The position numbers and the translations under genes are program-made. Of a stretch of DNA of 64,000 nucleotides, positions 37,009 to 45,296 are shown piece after piece. The notes under the pieces were generated by a model. That model saw only the letters and a list, made by a program, of their open reading frames with translations. It ran no database searches and was not told the origin of the DNA. Each line of letters opens with the position of its first letter. Position 1 is the stretch's first letter. The stretch lies in contig NZ_LXFU01000036.1 in the NCBI RefSeq assembly GCF_001657485.1, forward strand, positions 1 to 64,000, written 5' to 3'. Source of the DNA: Rhizobium sp. WYCCWR10014 (GTDB taxonomy: Bacteria; Pseudomonadota; Alphaproteobacteria; Rhizobiales; Rhizobiaceae).

Positions 37009-37614
37009 ATGACACGCAAACTCTTGACGACCGTTGCCGCTGGCGCACTGTTTGCCACGGCTTTCGCACCGGCGGCATTCTCGCAGACGGCACCGCAGCC
37101 TGCGGACCCTGCCGCTCCGACCCAGGCGGCTCCCGCCGATCCGGCAGCACCGAAGCCGATGACGCCTGACGTCACCAAGCCCGCGGGCGATGCCGCACAG
37201 GCTCCTGCCCCGGCACCGACGACAGACACGGCTCAGGCCGGCTACCTGACGGAGCAGTCTCCGGACCAGATCAGCGCCAACACCTATATCGGCCAGTCGG
37301 TCTATAACGGCAACAATGAAAGCATAGGCAGCGTCAACGACCTGATCCTTAAGAAGGATGGCGGCATGGTTGCCGCAATCGTTGGCGTCGGCGGCTTCCT
37401 CGGTATCGGTGAAAAGAACGTCGCCGTGCCGATGGAAAAGATCACCGTCGCGCAGAACACCCAGGACGGCAGCGTCAAGCTGACGACCAGCGAAACGGCT
37501 GAATCGCTGAAGGCCGCACCTGAGTTCAAGACGCTGGCAATGCAGTCGGCCGAAAAGGCTCCGGCTGCGACCGGTACCGATACCACGGCGACCGGCTCGA
37601 CCACGCCTAAGTAA
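37009..37614 (+). CDS. Exported PRC-barrel domain protein
   Basis: 201 residues from the ATG at 37009. A signal peptide (about 1-26, LLTTVAAGALFATAFAPAAFSQ) is followed by a Pro/Ala-rich linker (27-75) and a PRC-barrel domain (about 85-165: ISANTYIGQSVYNGNNESIGSVNDLILKKDGGMVAAIVGVGGFLGIGEKNVAVPMEKI). The C-terminus is Thr/Ala-rich. PRC-barrels bind proteins or RNA; exported copies like this are common in rhizobia, with no settled role. Single gene with its own terminator. Confidence 0.9.
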   Translation: MTRKLLTTVAAGALFATAFAPAAFSQTAPQPADPAAPTQAAPADPAAPKPMTPDVTKPAGDAAQAPAPAPTTDTAQAGYLTEQSPDQISANTYIGQSVYNGNNESIGSVNDLILKKDGGMVAAIVGVGGFLGIGEKNVAVPMEKITVAQNTQDGSVKLTTSETAESLKAAPEFKTLAMQSAEKAPAATGTDTTATGSTTPK

Positions 37615-37640
37615 TCCGTGCGCGGTAGTATAGCGTAGGC

Positions 37641-37670
37641 GATGGCGCTCCCCGGGGGCGCCATCGTTTT
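37641..37670 (+). terminator. Terminator of the PRC-barrel gene, with a duplicated 3' arm
   Basis: GATGGCGC and GCGCCATC pair across a GC-rich loop, then GTTTTAT. The 3' arm plus T tract (GGCGCCATCGTTTTATG) is repeated directly behind it (37675-37691), so two 3' arms compete for one 5' arm. Confidence 0.8.
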
Positions 37671-37686
37671 ATGAGGCGCCATCGTT

Positions 37687-39051
37687 TTATGCGCTGGCCC
37701 GCTCCGCCATGGTCGGATCGTAATAGTTTTCATGCAGGAAGCGCAGCGTGGCGATACCGTCGGCCGGACGGCCGAAGTGATAGCCCTGGCCCATGCCGCA
37801 GCCGAGCGTGCGCAACTTCACCGCCTCGGCATAATCTTCGATGCCTTCTGCGACGACTTCCAGCTCCAAGCCCTCGCACATGGTGAGGATCGCCTTGATG
37901 ATGTGTTCGGAGGCGCGATCGGAATTGATGCGCGAGACGAAGGCGCGGTCGATCTTGATCTTGTCGAAGATGAAGTCGCGCAGGCGCCCAAGGCTCGATT
38001 GGCCGGTGCCGAAATCGTCGAGCGAGATGCGCACACCGGCGGCGCGCAGATCGGCGATGATGCGGTGAGCGGTATCGGCCGAACTCATCACCGCCGTCTC
38101 GGTAATCTCCAGCTCCAGGCGATGCGGATCGAAGCCGACGCGGCCGAGGATCGACAGGACGCTGCTGCTCGTGCCCGGATCCATCAATTGAGCCGAGGAA
38201 AGATTGAACGACAGGAAGAGTTCGCGCGGCCAGGATAGCGCGGCTTCCGCGGCTTTGCGCAGCAGCGCCTCCGACAGTGCGTCGATGAAGCCACGCTCCT
38301 CGGCGAGCGGCACGAAGACGCCGGGCGACACGAAGCCGAGATCGGGATCGTTCCAGCGGGCGAGCGCCTCGAAGCCGACGACCTGATTGTTGGACAGCGA
38401 GACGATCGGCTGGAAATGCACGTCGATCGCGTCGGAGATGATGGCGTTTCTGAGCGCCTGCTCCAGCTGCGTCGCGCGCTTCATCTCCTGGGCGATCTCG
38501 CGTGAATAGACGGTGATCTGGCCGCGGCCGCGGCGCTTGGAACGGTAGAGGGCGGTTTCGGCGCTCTTCAGCAGTTCCTCGCAATCCTCTCCGGCGAAGG
38601 GATAAATGGAAAAGCCGAGGGAGGCGGAGAGACGAACGTTGCGGTCACCGAGGTCATAAGGCGCCGACAGCACCTCGCGGATCATCTGGCCGAACTTCTC
38701 GGCACTCGCCCGCTCGAAGATCAACGGCAGCACGAAGGCGAATTCATCGCCATCGTGGCGGGTGACCAGCGCGCCATCAGGAATGCAGGCCCTGAGACGA
38801 TGGGCGACCTGGCAGAGGATTTCATCGCCGGCTGTCGAGCCGAACAGATCGTTGATCGGCTTGAAACTGTCGAGGTTGACGATGCCGATGGTGAAGGGGG
38901 CCGGATCGCTGGCGCGCTCGGAAGAGATCTGCAAGACCTTGTCCCGCATGCGATTGCGGTTGCCCAATCCGGTCAGCGGATCGGTATAGGCCATCGCCTG
39001 AAGCTCATTCTGACCGACGGTCAAGAAAGCTATGTCCGCCGATTTCATCAT
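37687..39051 (-). CDS. GGDEF-EAL protein (cyclic-di-GMP turnover)
   Basis: 454 residues from the double ATG at 39051/39048. Only about 20 residues precede the GGDEF domain (about 20-180), so there is no sensor or membrane segment. Its signature reads DGDEF (100-104), with the first Gly replaced by Asp, so cyclase activity is uncertain. The EAL domain (about 195-450) keeps FEALARW (228-230 EAL), the DDFGTG loop and KIKIDRAFV, AEGIED and GQGYHFGRP, consistent with an active c-di-GMP phosphodiesterase. It lies 153 bases downstream of the PAS-REC gene on the same strand, so the two may form one signalling unit. Confidence 0.9.
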   Translation of the reverse strand: MMKSADIAFLTVGQNELQAMAYTDPLTGLGNRNRMRDKVLQISSERASDPAPFTIGIVNLDSFKPINDLFGSTAGDEILCQVAHRLRACIPDGALVTRHDGDEFAFVLPLIFERASAEKFGQMIREVLSAPYDLGDRNVRLSASLGFSIYPFAGEDCEELLKSAETALYRSKRRGRGQITVYSREIAQEMKRATQLEQALRNAIISDAIDVHFQPIVSLSNNQVVGFEALARWNDPDLGFVSPGVFVPLAEERGFIDALSEALLRKAAEAALSWPRELFLSFNLSSAQLMDPGTSSSVLSILGRVGFDPHRLELEITETAVMSSADTAHRIIADLRAAGVRISLDDFGTGQSSLGRLRDFIFDKIKIDRAFVSRINSDRASEHIIKAILTMCEGLELEVVAEGIEDYAEAVKLRTLGCGMGQGYHFGRPADGIATLRFLHENYYDPTMAERASA

Positions 39052-39204
39052 CCAAACCCGAGCTTTCCTCCGGAGCCATGCAGAAGAATGACCGGCAGGT
39101 CTTAACAATTCGATAGTAAATCAGCGGCACAGCCGCCTGAACCTCCCCAAAATCTAGGGAGTTGACGGGTATTTTGGCGCCTGCACACTTTTGCGCGGCA
39201 GGTT

Positions 39205-40926
39205 TCAGTTTTGAGCCCGCATGGCCTCATTCATTAGGTATTTCTGAAATACAGTCTCCAGCATGTCAGGGCTGACGGGTTTCATGATGACGTCGTCCAT
39301 GCCTGACTTGACGCATTCGGCGCGGTCACGCTCGAAGGCCTGGGTGAGCACACCGATGATCGGGGTGCGGGTGCCACCGCCGGTTTCCTCCATCTGCCGG
39401 ATGAGGCGCGCGGCCTCGAAGCCGTTGAAACCCGGCAGGGAAATATCCATCAGCACGATCTGCGGCCGGTGCTCGGCCCAGAGGCGCACGGCCTCGTCGC
39501 CGGTTGCCGCAAGCATGTGGCGATAGCCGAGGCCTTCGAGGATCTGCGAAAAGACGATCTGATTGATATCATTGTCTTCGGCGACGAGAACCTGCAGGCC
39601 GACCGGATCGTCGGAAATGGTGATTTCCCAATCAGCATCCGAACCGGCGGCGCTGCGGCTGTTGCGATTGAAATGCCGGGCGATCTGGAAGGTGAGCTCG
39701 TTGGCGATCTGGAAACCGTCCATGACGAGCGCCGGGATGCCGTATTGCTCGGCAAGCTCGAGGCAGCGCATGCCCATCTGGTTGTCGATGATCAGAAGAT
39801 CGAGCGAGATGCCGGAGGAGGTGGCGATTTCCAGGAACCGCTCCTCTTCATCCTCGCCGCGGACCGAGCAGGATTCGAAGCCGTATTTCGTCAGCGTCCG
39901 CAGCGCGGCGGTCTCGGCGGCGAGGTCGGCCGTAACGACGAGGACCTTGCGACCGGAGAAATTCTCCGGGACGATCGCTTCCATCGCCGCCGGTTCGCGC
40001 CGTGCGATGCCGCTTGGTACAGGCACATAGGCGCGGCGATAGCTTTGATTGCTGGAGGCGGTGATCGCGGACGCTTGGCCGAACTCGTCGAGATCGGCGC
40101 CGTCGCGCGGCAGATCCTGCATGGTCGACACCAGGAAATAGCGGCCAGGCTTGCCGATGCGGTGCTTGCGGCTGACGATATCGCGCTCGATGCCGTCGCG
40201 GGAGATCTGCCGCTGGCGGGAGACGGACATCTCGCCGGTCTCCAGCACATGGCGGTCGCTTTCTTCGAAGCGCTTGGCGATCTCTTCTGAAAAAAGATCG
40301 CCGCTCTTGCGCCCGAGGACCTCGTCGGCGCTCGTCTGATATTTCTCGCAGAAGGCGAGATTGACCGCGACATAGGTGAGGTTGCGGTCCTTGACGAAGA
40401 GCGGGAACGGCAGATTGTCGAGAATATCCTCGGTGAGTTGCACCCGCTCCAGATCGGAGCGCCATTGCTCTTCGCGCTTCTTGTTCTCGGAAATATCGGA
40501 GATGATGGTGACGCCGTAACCGCCCGGCAGCCTGCGCTTGACGAAGCGGACCCAGCTATCGGCACCGTGGCGCTCGACGGCGTCGAAGCGCTCGCGCCAA
40601 TGCGAGGCGATTTTCTGCGACAGCCAGTCTTCGCGGCTCAGCGAGCCACCCTGCCTGACATCATACTGCTGGCGAATGCCGGTGTCGTACATCGCGCCGA
40701 GGAAATCGCGAAGCCGCGTGCCCGGCTTCAGCATGTCGGCGGGAAGCGGAAAGAATTCGAGGGTCTGGCGGCTTGCGAAGATCAGATGATCGTTCTTGTC
40801 GTAGATGATGAAAGCTGCGGAAAGGCTGTCGCACACCACATCGAAAAGCGCCGTCTGCAGATCGGCCTCGGCGGGAGACCCATCCATTTCTGATGATGTG
40901 TCCGCCTTTTCGAAGCCGGCACTCAT
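39205..40926 (-). CDS. PAS-PAS-pseudoreceiver-receiver protein without a kinase domain
   Basis: 573 residues from the ATG at 40926. Domains in order: PAS (about 25-145), PAS (about 165-270), a degenerate receiver (about 326-415; it keeps IIDNQM but the acidic pair is replaced by VTADLA), and a complete receiver (445-565: acidic pair E450/D451, phospho-Asp D494 in LMDISLP, T528, K549). No H-box or ATPase domain lies between, so it resembles a hybrid histidine kinase that has lost its kinase core. It may accept phosphate from another kinase or phosphotransferase. A CtrA-type site lies upstream and a GGDEF-EAL gene downstream. Confidence 0.87.
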   Translation of the reverse strand: MSAGFEKADTSSEMDGSPAEADLQTALFDVVCDSLSAAFIIYDKNDHLIFASRQTLEFFPLPADMLKPGTRLRDFLGAMYDTGIRQQYDVRQGGSLSREDWLSQKIASHWRERFDAVERHGADSWVRFVKRRLPGGYGVTIISDISENKKREEQWRSDLERVQLTEDILDNLPFPLFVKDRNLTYVAVNLAFCEKYQTSADEVLGRKSGDLFSEEIAKRFEESDRHVLETGEMSVSRQRQISRDGIERDIVSRKHRIGKPGRYFLVSTMQDLPRDGADLDEFGQASAITASSNQSYRRAYVPVPSGIARREPAAMEAIVPENFSGRKVLVVTADLAAETAALRTLTKYGFESCSVRGEDEEERFLEIATSSGISLDLLIIDNQMGMRCLELAEQYGIPALVMDGFQIANELTFQIARHFNRNSRSAAGSDADWEITISDDPVGLQVLVAEDNDINQIVFSQILEGLGYRHMLAATGDEAVRLWAEHRPQIVLMDISLPGFNGFEAARLIRQMEETGGGTRTPIIGVLTQAFERDRAECVKSGMDDVIMKPVSPDMLETVFQKYLMNEAMRAQN

Positions 40927-40996
40927 TCTATTGCGTCCCACATCTGTTCGATTTCGCAGCTTCCGGAGGTATGTGATTAGAAATGCCATTTTTATG

Positions 40997-41012
40997 TTAA
41001 AACCGGCTTAAC
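40997..41012. promoter_or_regulatory. Perfect CtrA-type binding site
   Basis: TTAA-N7-TTAAC, preceded by G so that it reads GTTAA-N7-TTAAC on either strand, lies 71 bases upstream of the PAS-REC start and 98 before mutL. The cell-cycle regulator CtrA of alphaproteobacteria binds TTAA-N7-TTAA(C). A perfect 12-bp palindrome CCCAAATTTGGG follows at 41023-41034. Confidence 0.5.
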
Positions 41013-41109
41013 ATTACCTATTCCCAAATTTGGGGGAGCCCCGGATCACGTTTCGGGAAAGCCTGTCGAAACCCCTTCCCTCCGGCCCGCGAATCCCCGA
41101 AAATAGCCC

Positions 41110-42912
41110 ATGGCCATCAGACAGCTTTCCGAAACGCTCATCAACCAGATCGCCGCCGGCGAAGTCATCGAACGGCCGGCGAGCGCTGCCAAGGAACTGA
41201 TCGAAAACGCGGTCGACGCGGGCGCGACGCGCATCGAAATCGCCACGGCTGGCGGCGGCAAGGCGCTGTTGCGCGTCAGCGACAACGGCTCGGGCATGGA
41301 TGCGGCCGATCTGGAACTGGCGGTCAGGCGCCACTGCACCTCGAAGATATCGGAGACGCTCGAGGATATCCGCACGCTCGGCTTCCGCGGCGAGGCGCTG
41401 CCCTCGATCGGCTCGGTCGCGAGGCTGAGCATCGCAAGCCGCAGACGCGACAGCGCCGGCGGCCACGAGATCGCCGTTGCCGGCGGCAAGATCGCGCATC
41501 TGCGCCCGGCCGCCGCCAATCCCGGGACGATCGTCGAAGTGCGCGACCTGTTCTTCGCCACACCCGCCCGGCTCAAATTCCTGAAGACGGAAAAAGCCGA
41601 GGCCGGCGCCATCACCGAAATCGTCAAGCGCATGGCGATCGCCTTTCCCGCCGTGCGCTTCGTGCTGTCGGGCTCAGACCGCACGACACTGGAATTCCCG
41701 GCGACCGGCGACGATCATCTGGCCCGCATGGCGCAGGTGCTCGGCAAGGACTTCCGCGACAACGCCATTGCGCTCGACGCCGTGCGCGAAGAGATCTCGC
41801 TTACCGGCTTTGCCGGCGTGCCGACCTTCAATCGCGGCAACTCCGCCCATCAATACGCCTTCGTCAACGGCCGGCCGGTGCAGGACAAGCTGATCCTCTC
41901 GGCGATCCGCGGCGCCTATGCCGAGACGATCCCTTCCGGCCGTTATCCGGTGGCGGTGCTGGCGATCACGCTCGATCCTGCTCTCGTCGACGTCAACGTG
42001 CATCCGGCAAAATCCGACGTCCGGTTCCGCGATCCTGGCCTGGTGCGTGGCCTGATCGTCGGCGCCATCCGCGAGGCCTTGGCGCGCGACGGCAGCCGGG
42101 CGGCAACGACCGGGGCGAGCGACATGCTGCGTTCCTTCCGCCCCGGCTTCCAGCCGAATAGCCAGCGGCCGCAGGCGCAATGGTCGGCCGAAACCTCGCC
42201 CTCCCGGCCCTATCAGCCGACAACGGGTTTCGGCGAGCGGCCACAGGCGTCCTTCGACGGACTTTCGATGCCGACGGCGCGAGCCGAGCCGCAATCTTCG
42301 CCGCAGCCGGCAGCTGCCGAACCGACCGCGCGGTATCCGCTCGGCGCGGCGCGGGCGCAGATCCACGCAAACTACATCGTCGCCCAGACCGAGGACGGAC
42401 TCGTCATCGTCGACCAGCATGCCGCGCATGAGCGGCTGGTCTTCGAAGCGATGCGCAAGGCGCTGCATTCGAAGCGGCTGGCCTCGCAGGTGCTGCTCAT
42501 CCCCGAGATCGTCGATATTCCGGAAGAGGATTGCGACCGGTTGATGCAGCATGCGGCCGAGCTTTCCGAACTCGGCCTGGCGATCGAGCGTTTCGGCCCA
42601 GGGGCGATCGCCGTGCGCGAGACGCCGGCAATGCTCGGCGAGGTCGATGCGCATGGGCTGATCCGCCAGCTTGCCGACGAGATCGCCGAGTGGGACACGG
42701 CGTCAGGCCTATCGGCCAAGCTCGAATATGTGGCGGCGACCATGGCCTGCCACGGGTCGGTGCGTTCCGGACGGCGGCTGCGGCCGGAGGAAATGAACGC
42801 GCTGCTCCGGGAAATGGAAGTGACGCCCGGCTCCGGCCAGTGCAATCACGGCCGGCCGACCTATATCGAATTGAAGCTCAGCGATATCGAACGGCTTTTC
42901 GGCAGAAGCTAA
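41110..42912 (+). CDS. mutL: DNA mismatch repair protein MutL
   Basis: 600 residues. The GHKL ATPase domain has [43 protein letters not shown] and [25 protein letters not shown] Pro/Ser-rich linker covers about 335-410, and the C-terminal dimerisation domain begins near 415 ([35 protein letters not shown]). [12 protein letters not shown] at the end and the absence of an obvious DQHA(X)2E(X)4E are points to check: [12 protein letters not shown] does fit that metal-binding endonuclease motif, which suggests nicking activity, usual where MutH is missing. Single gene. Confidence 0.97.
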   Translation: MAIRQLSETLINQIAAGEVIERPASAAKELIENAVDAGATRIEIATAGGGKALLRVSDNGSGMDAADLELAVRRHCTSKISETLEDIRTLGFRGEALPSIGSVARLSIASRRRDSAGGHEIAVAGGKIAHLRPAAANPGTIVEVRDLFFATPARLKFLKTEKAEAGAITEIVKRMAIAFPAVRFVLSGSDRTTLEFPATGDDHLARMAQVLGKDFRDNAIALDAVREEISLTGFAGVPTFNRGNSAHQYAFVNGRPVQDKLILSAIRGAYAETIPSGRYPVAVLAITLDPALVDVNVHPAKSDVRFRDPGLVRGLIVGAIREALARDGSRAATTGASDMLRSFRPGFQPNSQRPQAQWSAETSPSRPYQPTTGFGERPQASFDGLSMPTARAEPQSSPQPAAAEPTARYPLGAARAQIHANYIVAQTEDGLVIVDQHAAHERLVFEAMRKALHSKRLASQVLLIPEIVDIPEEDCDRLMQHAAELSELGLAIERFGPGAIAVRETPAMLGEVDAHGLIRQLADEIAEWDTASGLSAKLEYVAATMACHGSVRSGRRLRPEEMNALLREMEVTPGSGQCNHGRPTYIELKLSDIERLFGRS

Positions 42913-42950
42913 AAAAGCTGGAAAAGCAGTCCTTTCGGGAGTATGGCAGA

Positions 42951-43058
42951 CTAAAGCGTGTCGCGATCTTTCAGATCCGCTTGCCACGCTTTAGGTCTTT
43001 GGTGTCCGCATGTCGTGATCGCAAAACCGCGGCACAGTTTTGCGCGACATGCTCTAAT
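42951..43058. repeat. RIME-like palindromic intergenic element, copy B
   Basis: About 105 bases between mutL and the DUF2093 gene. The right half (GCATGTCG...CGCAAAACCGC...TTTTGCGCGACATGC) is nearly identical to copy A at 6441-6525. The left half has its own hairpin (AAGCGTG...CACGCTT), which copy A lacks in part. It ends about 25 bases before the DUF2093 start. Confidence 0.8.
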
Positions 43059-43082
43059 GACAGACGGCAGGGAACGGAGCGC

Positions 43083-43313
43083 ATGAATTTGTTCGAAGGG
43101 CACGGAAACCGCGAGGCGAAGATCCGGTATCTCGATGGCGATTTCCAGATTCTTTCGCCCGGCTCCTATGTCGTCTGCGCGATGACGGGAAAACAGATCC
43201 CGCTCGACGAATTGCGCTATTGGAGCGTCGCCCGGCAGGAGCCCTATGCCGACGTGATCTCGGCCATCGATGCCGACAAACGCGCCGGCGTACTGCCAAA
43301 CCAGCGGCGCTAG
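43083..43313 (+). CDS. DUF2093 protein
   Basis: 76 residues from the ATG at 43083 with GGAG upstream. The whole chain is the DUF2093 domain: [21 protein letters not shown], then [34 protein letters not shown]. Small, cytoplasmic, found throughout Rhizobiales next to LPS genes; function unknown. It converges on lpxK, and their stop codons overlap (43310-43313). Confidence 0.9.
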   Translation: MNLFEGHGNREAKIRYLDGDFQILSPGSYVVCAMTGKQIPLDELRYWSVARQEPYADVISAIDADKRAGVLPNQRR

Positions 43314-44383
43314 AGCCTTTCAGCTTTTCCTGGAACTGCTTTGGCCGCAGTTTTGATCTCGCGCAGGCGCCGTTCGCGGCAAGCAACGATCGCCCGGTCG
43401 ATGATCAGGTTCGGCGCGAGGTGATCCTCGAAAACCATGTCGACCTCGATCACCCGGCTCTTTTCGACGAGCCGCGCCGCCTTGCCCTGATGGCCGGAGA
43501 GGCGGACGAAATCCTTGGAGGTAGTGACGATCAGGAGACCTTGACGCTCGGCAGTCGTCAGGATGTCGTCGATCTCCTCCTCGGTCAGGTGCTCGTGGTC
43601 GCCGAATGATTTGGCGACCACGATCTCGGCGCCGCGTGATTCAACGGTGCGGAAGAATTTGGCGGGATCGGCAATGCCGGCAAAGGCGAGCACCTTCGTG
43701 CCGGCCAGCGTATTGTCGCCGCGGACTTTCAGCGATGCGGTGAAATAGGGTTTTGCGGCGCGCGCCGCCATCCGGACGATCCTGTCGGCGGCATTGCCGC
43801 CGCCGACCTTGAGCAACGCCGTCGCAGAACGCAACTGCTGGCGGATCGGCGCGCGGACCGGGCCACCCGGAACGATATGGCCGTTGCCGAGGCCGCGCGT
43901 CGCGTCGATGACGAGCAGGGCATAGTCGATCGCCAGCCGGGCACTCTGGAAACCGTCATCCATGATGATGAGATCGGCGCCCTCCGCCACCAGCCGCGCA
44001 GCCCCTTCGACGCGCCGGCGGGAAATCACCGTCAGCGCTTCCTGGGCAAGCAGCAACGGCTCGTCGCCAACGGCGCCCGCCCGATGATGATCCGGGTCGA
44101 CCACGGTCGTCACATCGAGCGAGCCGCCGTATCCCCTGCTGAGAAAGCCGGGCTTCAGCCCTTTCGCCTTCGCGGCGCGGGCAATCGTCAGCGCCGTCGG
44201 CGTCTTGCCGGCGCCGCCGACGGTGAAATTGCCGACGCAGATGACCGGAATGGGAACGGAAGCGCGGCGCGCATGGGCCATGCGGTGGCCGGCGATACGG
44301 CCATAGAGAAAAGAAAGCGGCAGCAGCAGCCAGGCCCGCCAATCGGCTTTCCTCCACCAGAACGGTGGCGCTTCAGATATCAT
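43310..44383 (-). CDS. lpxK: Tetraacyldisaccharide 4'-kinase
   Basis: 357 residues from the ATG at 44383 ([28 protein letters not shown]); a start at 44419 would add 12. It phosphorylates the 4' position of the lipid A precursor at the inner face of the inner membrane. An N-terminal membrane helix precedes the P-loop [13 protein letters not shown] at 51-63; [38 protein letters not shown] and [14 protein letters not shown] are LpxK signatures. It lies at the end of the leftward cluster with waaA. The gap of 181 bases before it holds a RIME-like fragment. Confidence 0.95.
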   Translation of the reverse strand: MISEAPPFWWRKADWRAWLLLPLSFLYGRIAGHRMAHARRASVPIPVICVGNFTVGGAGKTPTALTIARAAKAKGLKPGFLSRGYGGSLDVTTVVDPDHHRAGAVGDEPLLLAQEALTVISRRRVEGAARLVAEGADLIIMDDGFQSARLAIDYALLVIDATRGLGNGHIVPGGPVRAPIRQQLRSATALLKVGGGNAADRIVRMAARAAKPYFTASLKVRGDNTLAGTKVLAFAGIADPAKFFRTVESRGAEIVVAKSFGDHEHLTEEEIDDILTTAERQGLLIVTTSKDFVRLSGHQGKAARLVEKSRVIEVDMVFEDHLAPNLIIDRAIVACRERRLREIKTAAKAVPGKAERL

Positions 44384-44420
44384 CTTGCCGTCCCGCTCCC
44401 CTGTCCGGCTTGTTCTCACG

Positions 44421-44491
44421 CAATCCCTTGGGAAAGTCGCTGCGCGCTTTTCCCAAAACCGCTGTGTACTTTTGCTGGAATTGCTTTAGCC
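44421..44491. repeat. Diverged RIME-like fragment, copy D
   Basis: It lies between the HAD and lpxK genes: TTGGGAAA...TTTTCCCAAAACCGCTGTGTACTTTTGC...TTTAG. It shares the AAAACCGCTG(T/C)(A/G) core and closing TTTAG with the other copies but has lost the GCATGTCG arm, replaced by a TGGGAAA/TTTCCCA pairing. Confidence 0.5.
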
Positions 44492-44564
44492 ACAACCAGC
44501 CCCCTGCTTTTCGACCGGCCCGGATTGAGAAGCCAAAACCTGAAAAAATGCAAGCCCTTACCGG

Positions 44565-45287
44565 TCAGGCCGGCTGCAGGTCGGGCAGCAGGGTCTCGAT
44601 GGCGGTGATATCGTCGAGCACATGATCGGCCGCGGCGGCAAGCGTCTCCCGCGAACCGGTGCCGGTCAGCACCGCGATCCTCAGGCCGGTGCCAGCATTC
44701 AGACCCATGTGCAGATCGTGATTGTTGTCGCCGACCATGGCGACCTCTTCAGGCAAAAGACCGGTCGCGGCGCAGAAGCCGAGCACCATGCCGGGCTCCG
44801 GCTTGACGCCGAAACCGCTGTCGTAGCCGGCGATGTAATCGACATAGTGGGCAAAACCGAAGCGTTCCGCCGTCTGGCGGATCGACCGTTCATTGTCGCT
44901 GGAGGCAACGCCGAGCTTGAAGCCGCGCCGATGCAGCCGGGCGAAGAAGCCGGCGAGGTCGGTCACCGGCACGGAAAATTCGGCGGCGCTGGAAAACAGC
45001 TCGTCGAGGCGGACCGTCAGTTCGCCGACATCGACCATCGAACCCGCGGCAACCAGACCCTCGGCGATCTGGCGGGTATTGCCGGCGGCAAGCAGGCTGT
45101 CGGGAACGATGTGGCCGGTCACCGGATCCATGCCGCAGGCCGAAAGCAGCCGGTCGGCAAGAAGCTGATCCCCCTGGGCTGCGATGCGGGCAAGCTCGCG
45201 ATTGACCGGCAGCCAGCTCTCGTCATAGTCGAGCAGCGTGCCGTCCTTGTCGAAGAGGATGCCTTTGATAGGGGACGCTGCCGACAT
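44565..45287 (-). CDS. HAD-superfamily hydrolase (subfamily IA phosphatase)
   Basis: 240 residues. HAD motifs: I, LFDKDGTLLD (Asp13 nucleophile, Asp15); II, GVASSDNERS; III, Lys in FGVKPEPGMV; IV, MVGDNNHDL. The helical cap between motifs I and II makes it a phosphoglycolate phosphatase-like C1-cap enzyme. The true substrate is unknown. It sits 9 bases after waaA and before lpxK in the Kdo/lipid A cluster. It is not KdsC, which is smaller and uncapped, so a housekeeping phosphatase role is as likely as one in LPS. Confidence 0.9.
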   Translation of the reverse strand: MSAASPIKGILFDKDGTLLDYDESWLPVNRELARIAAQGDQLLADRLLSACGMDPVTGHIVPDSLLAAGNTRQIAEGLVAAGSMVDVGELTVRLDELFSSAAEFSVPVTDLAGFFARLHRRGFKLGVASSDNERSIRQTAERFGFAHYVDYIAGYDSGFGVKPEPGMVLGFCAATGLLPEEVAMVGDNNHDLHMGLNAGTGLRIAVLTGTGSRETLAAAADHVLDDITAIETLLPDLQPA

Positions 45288-45296
45288 CTCAGTTCC

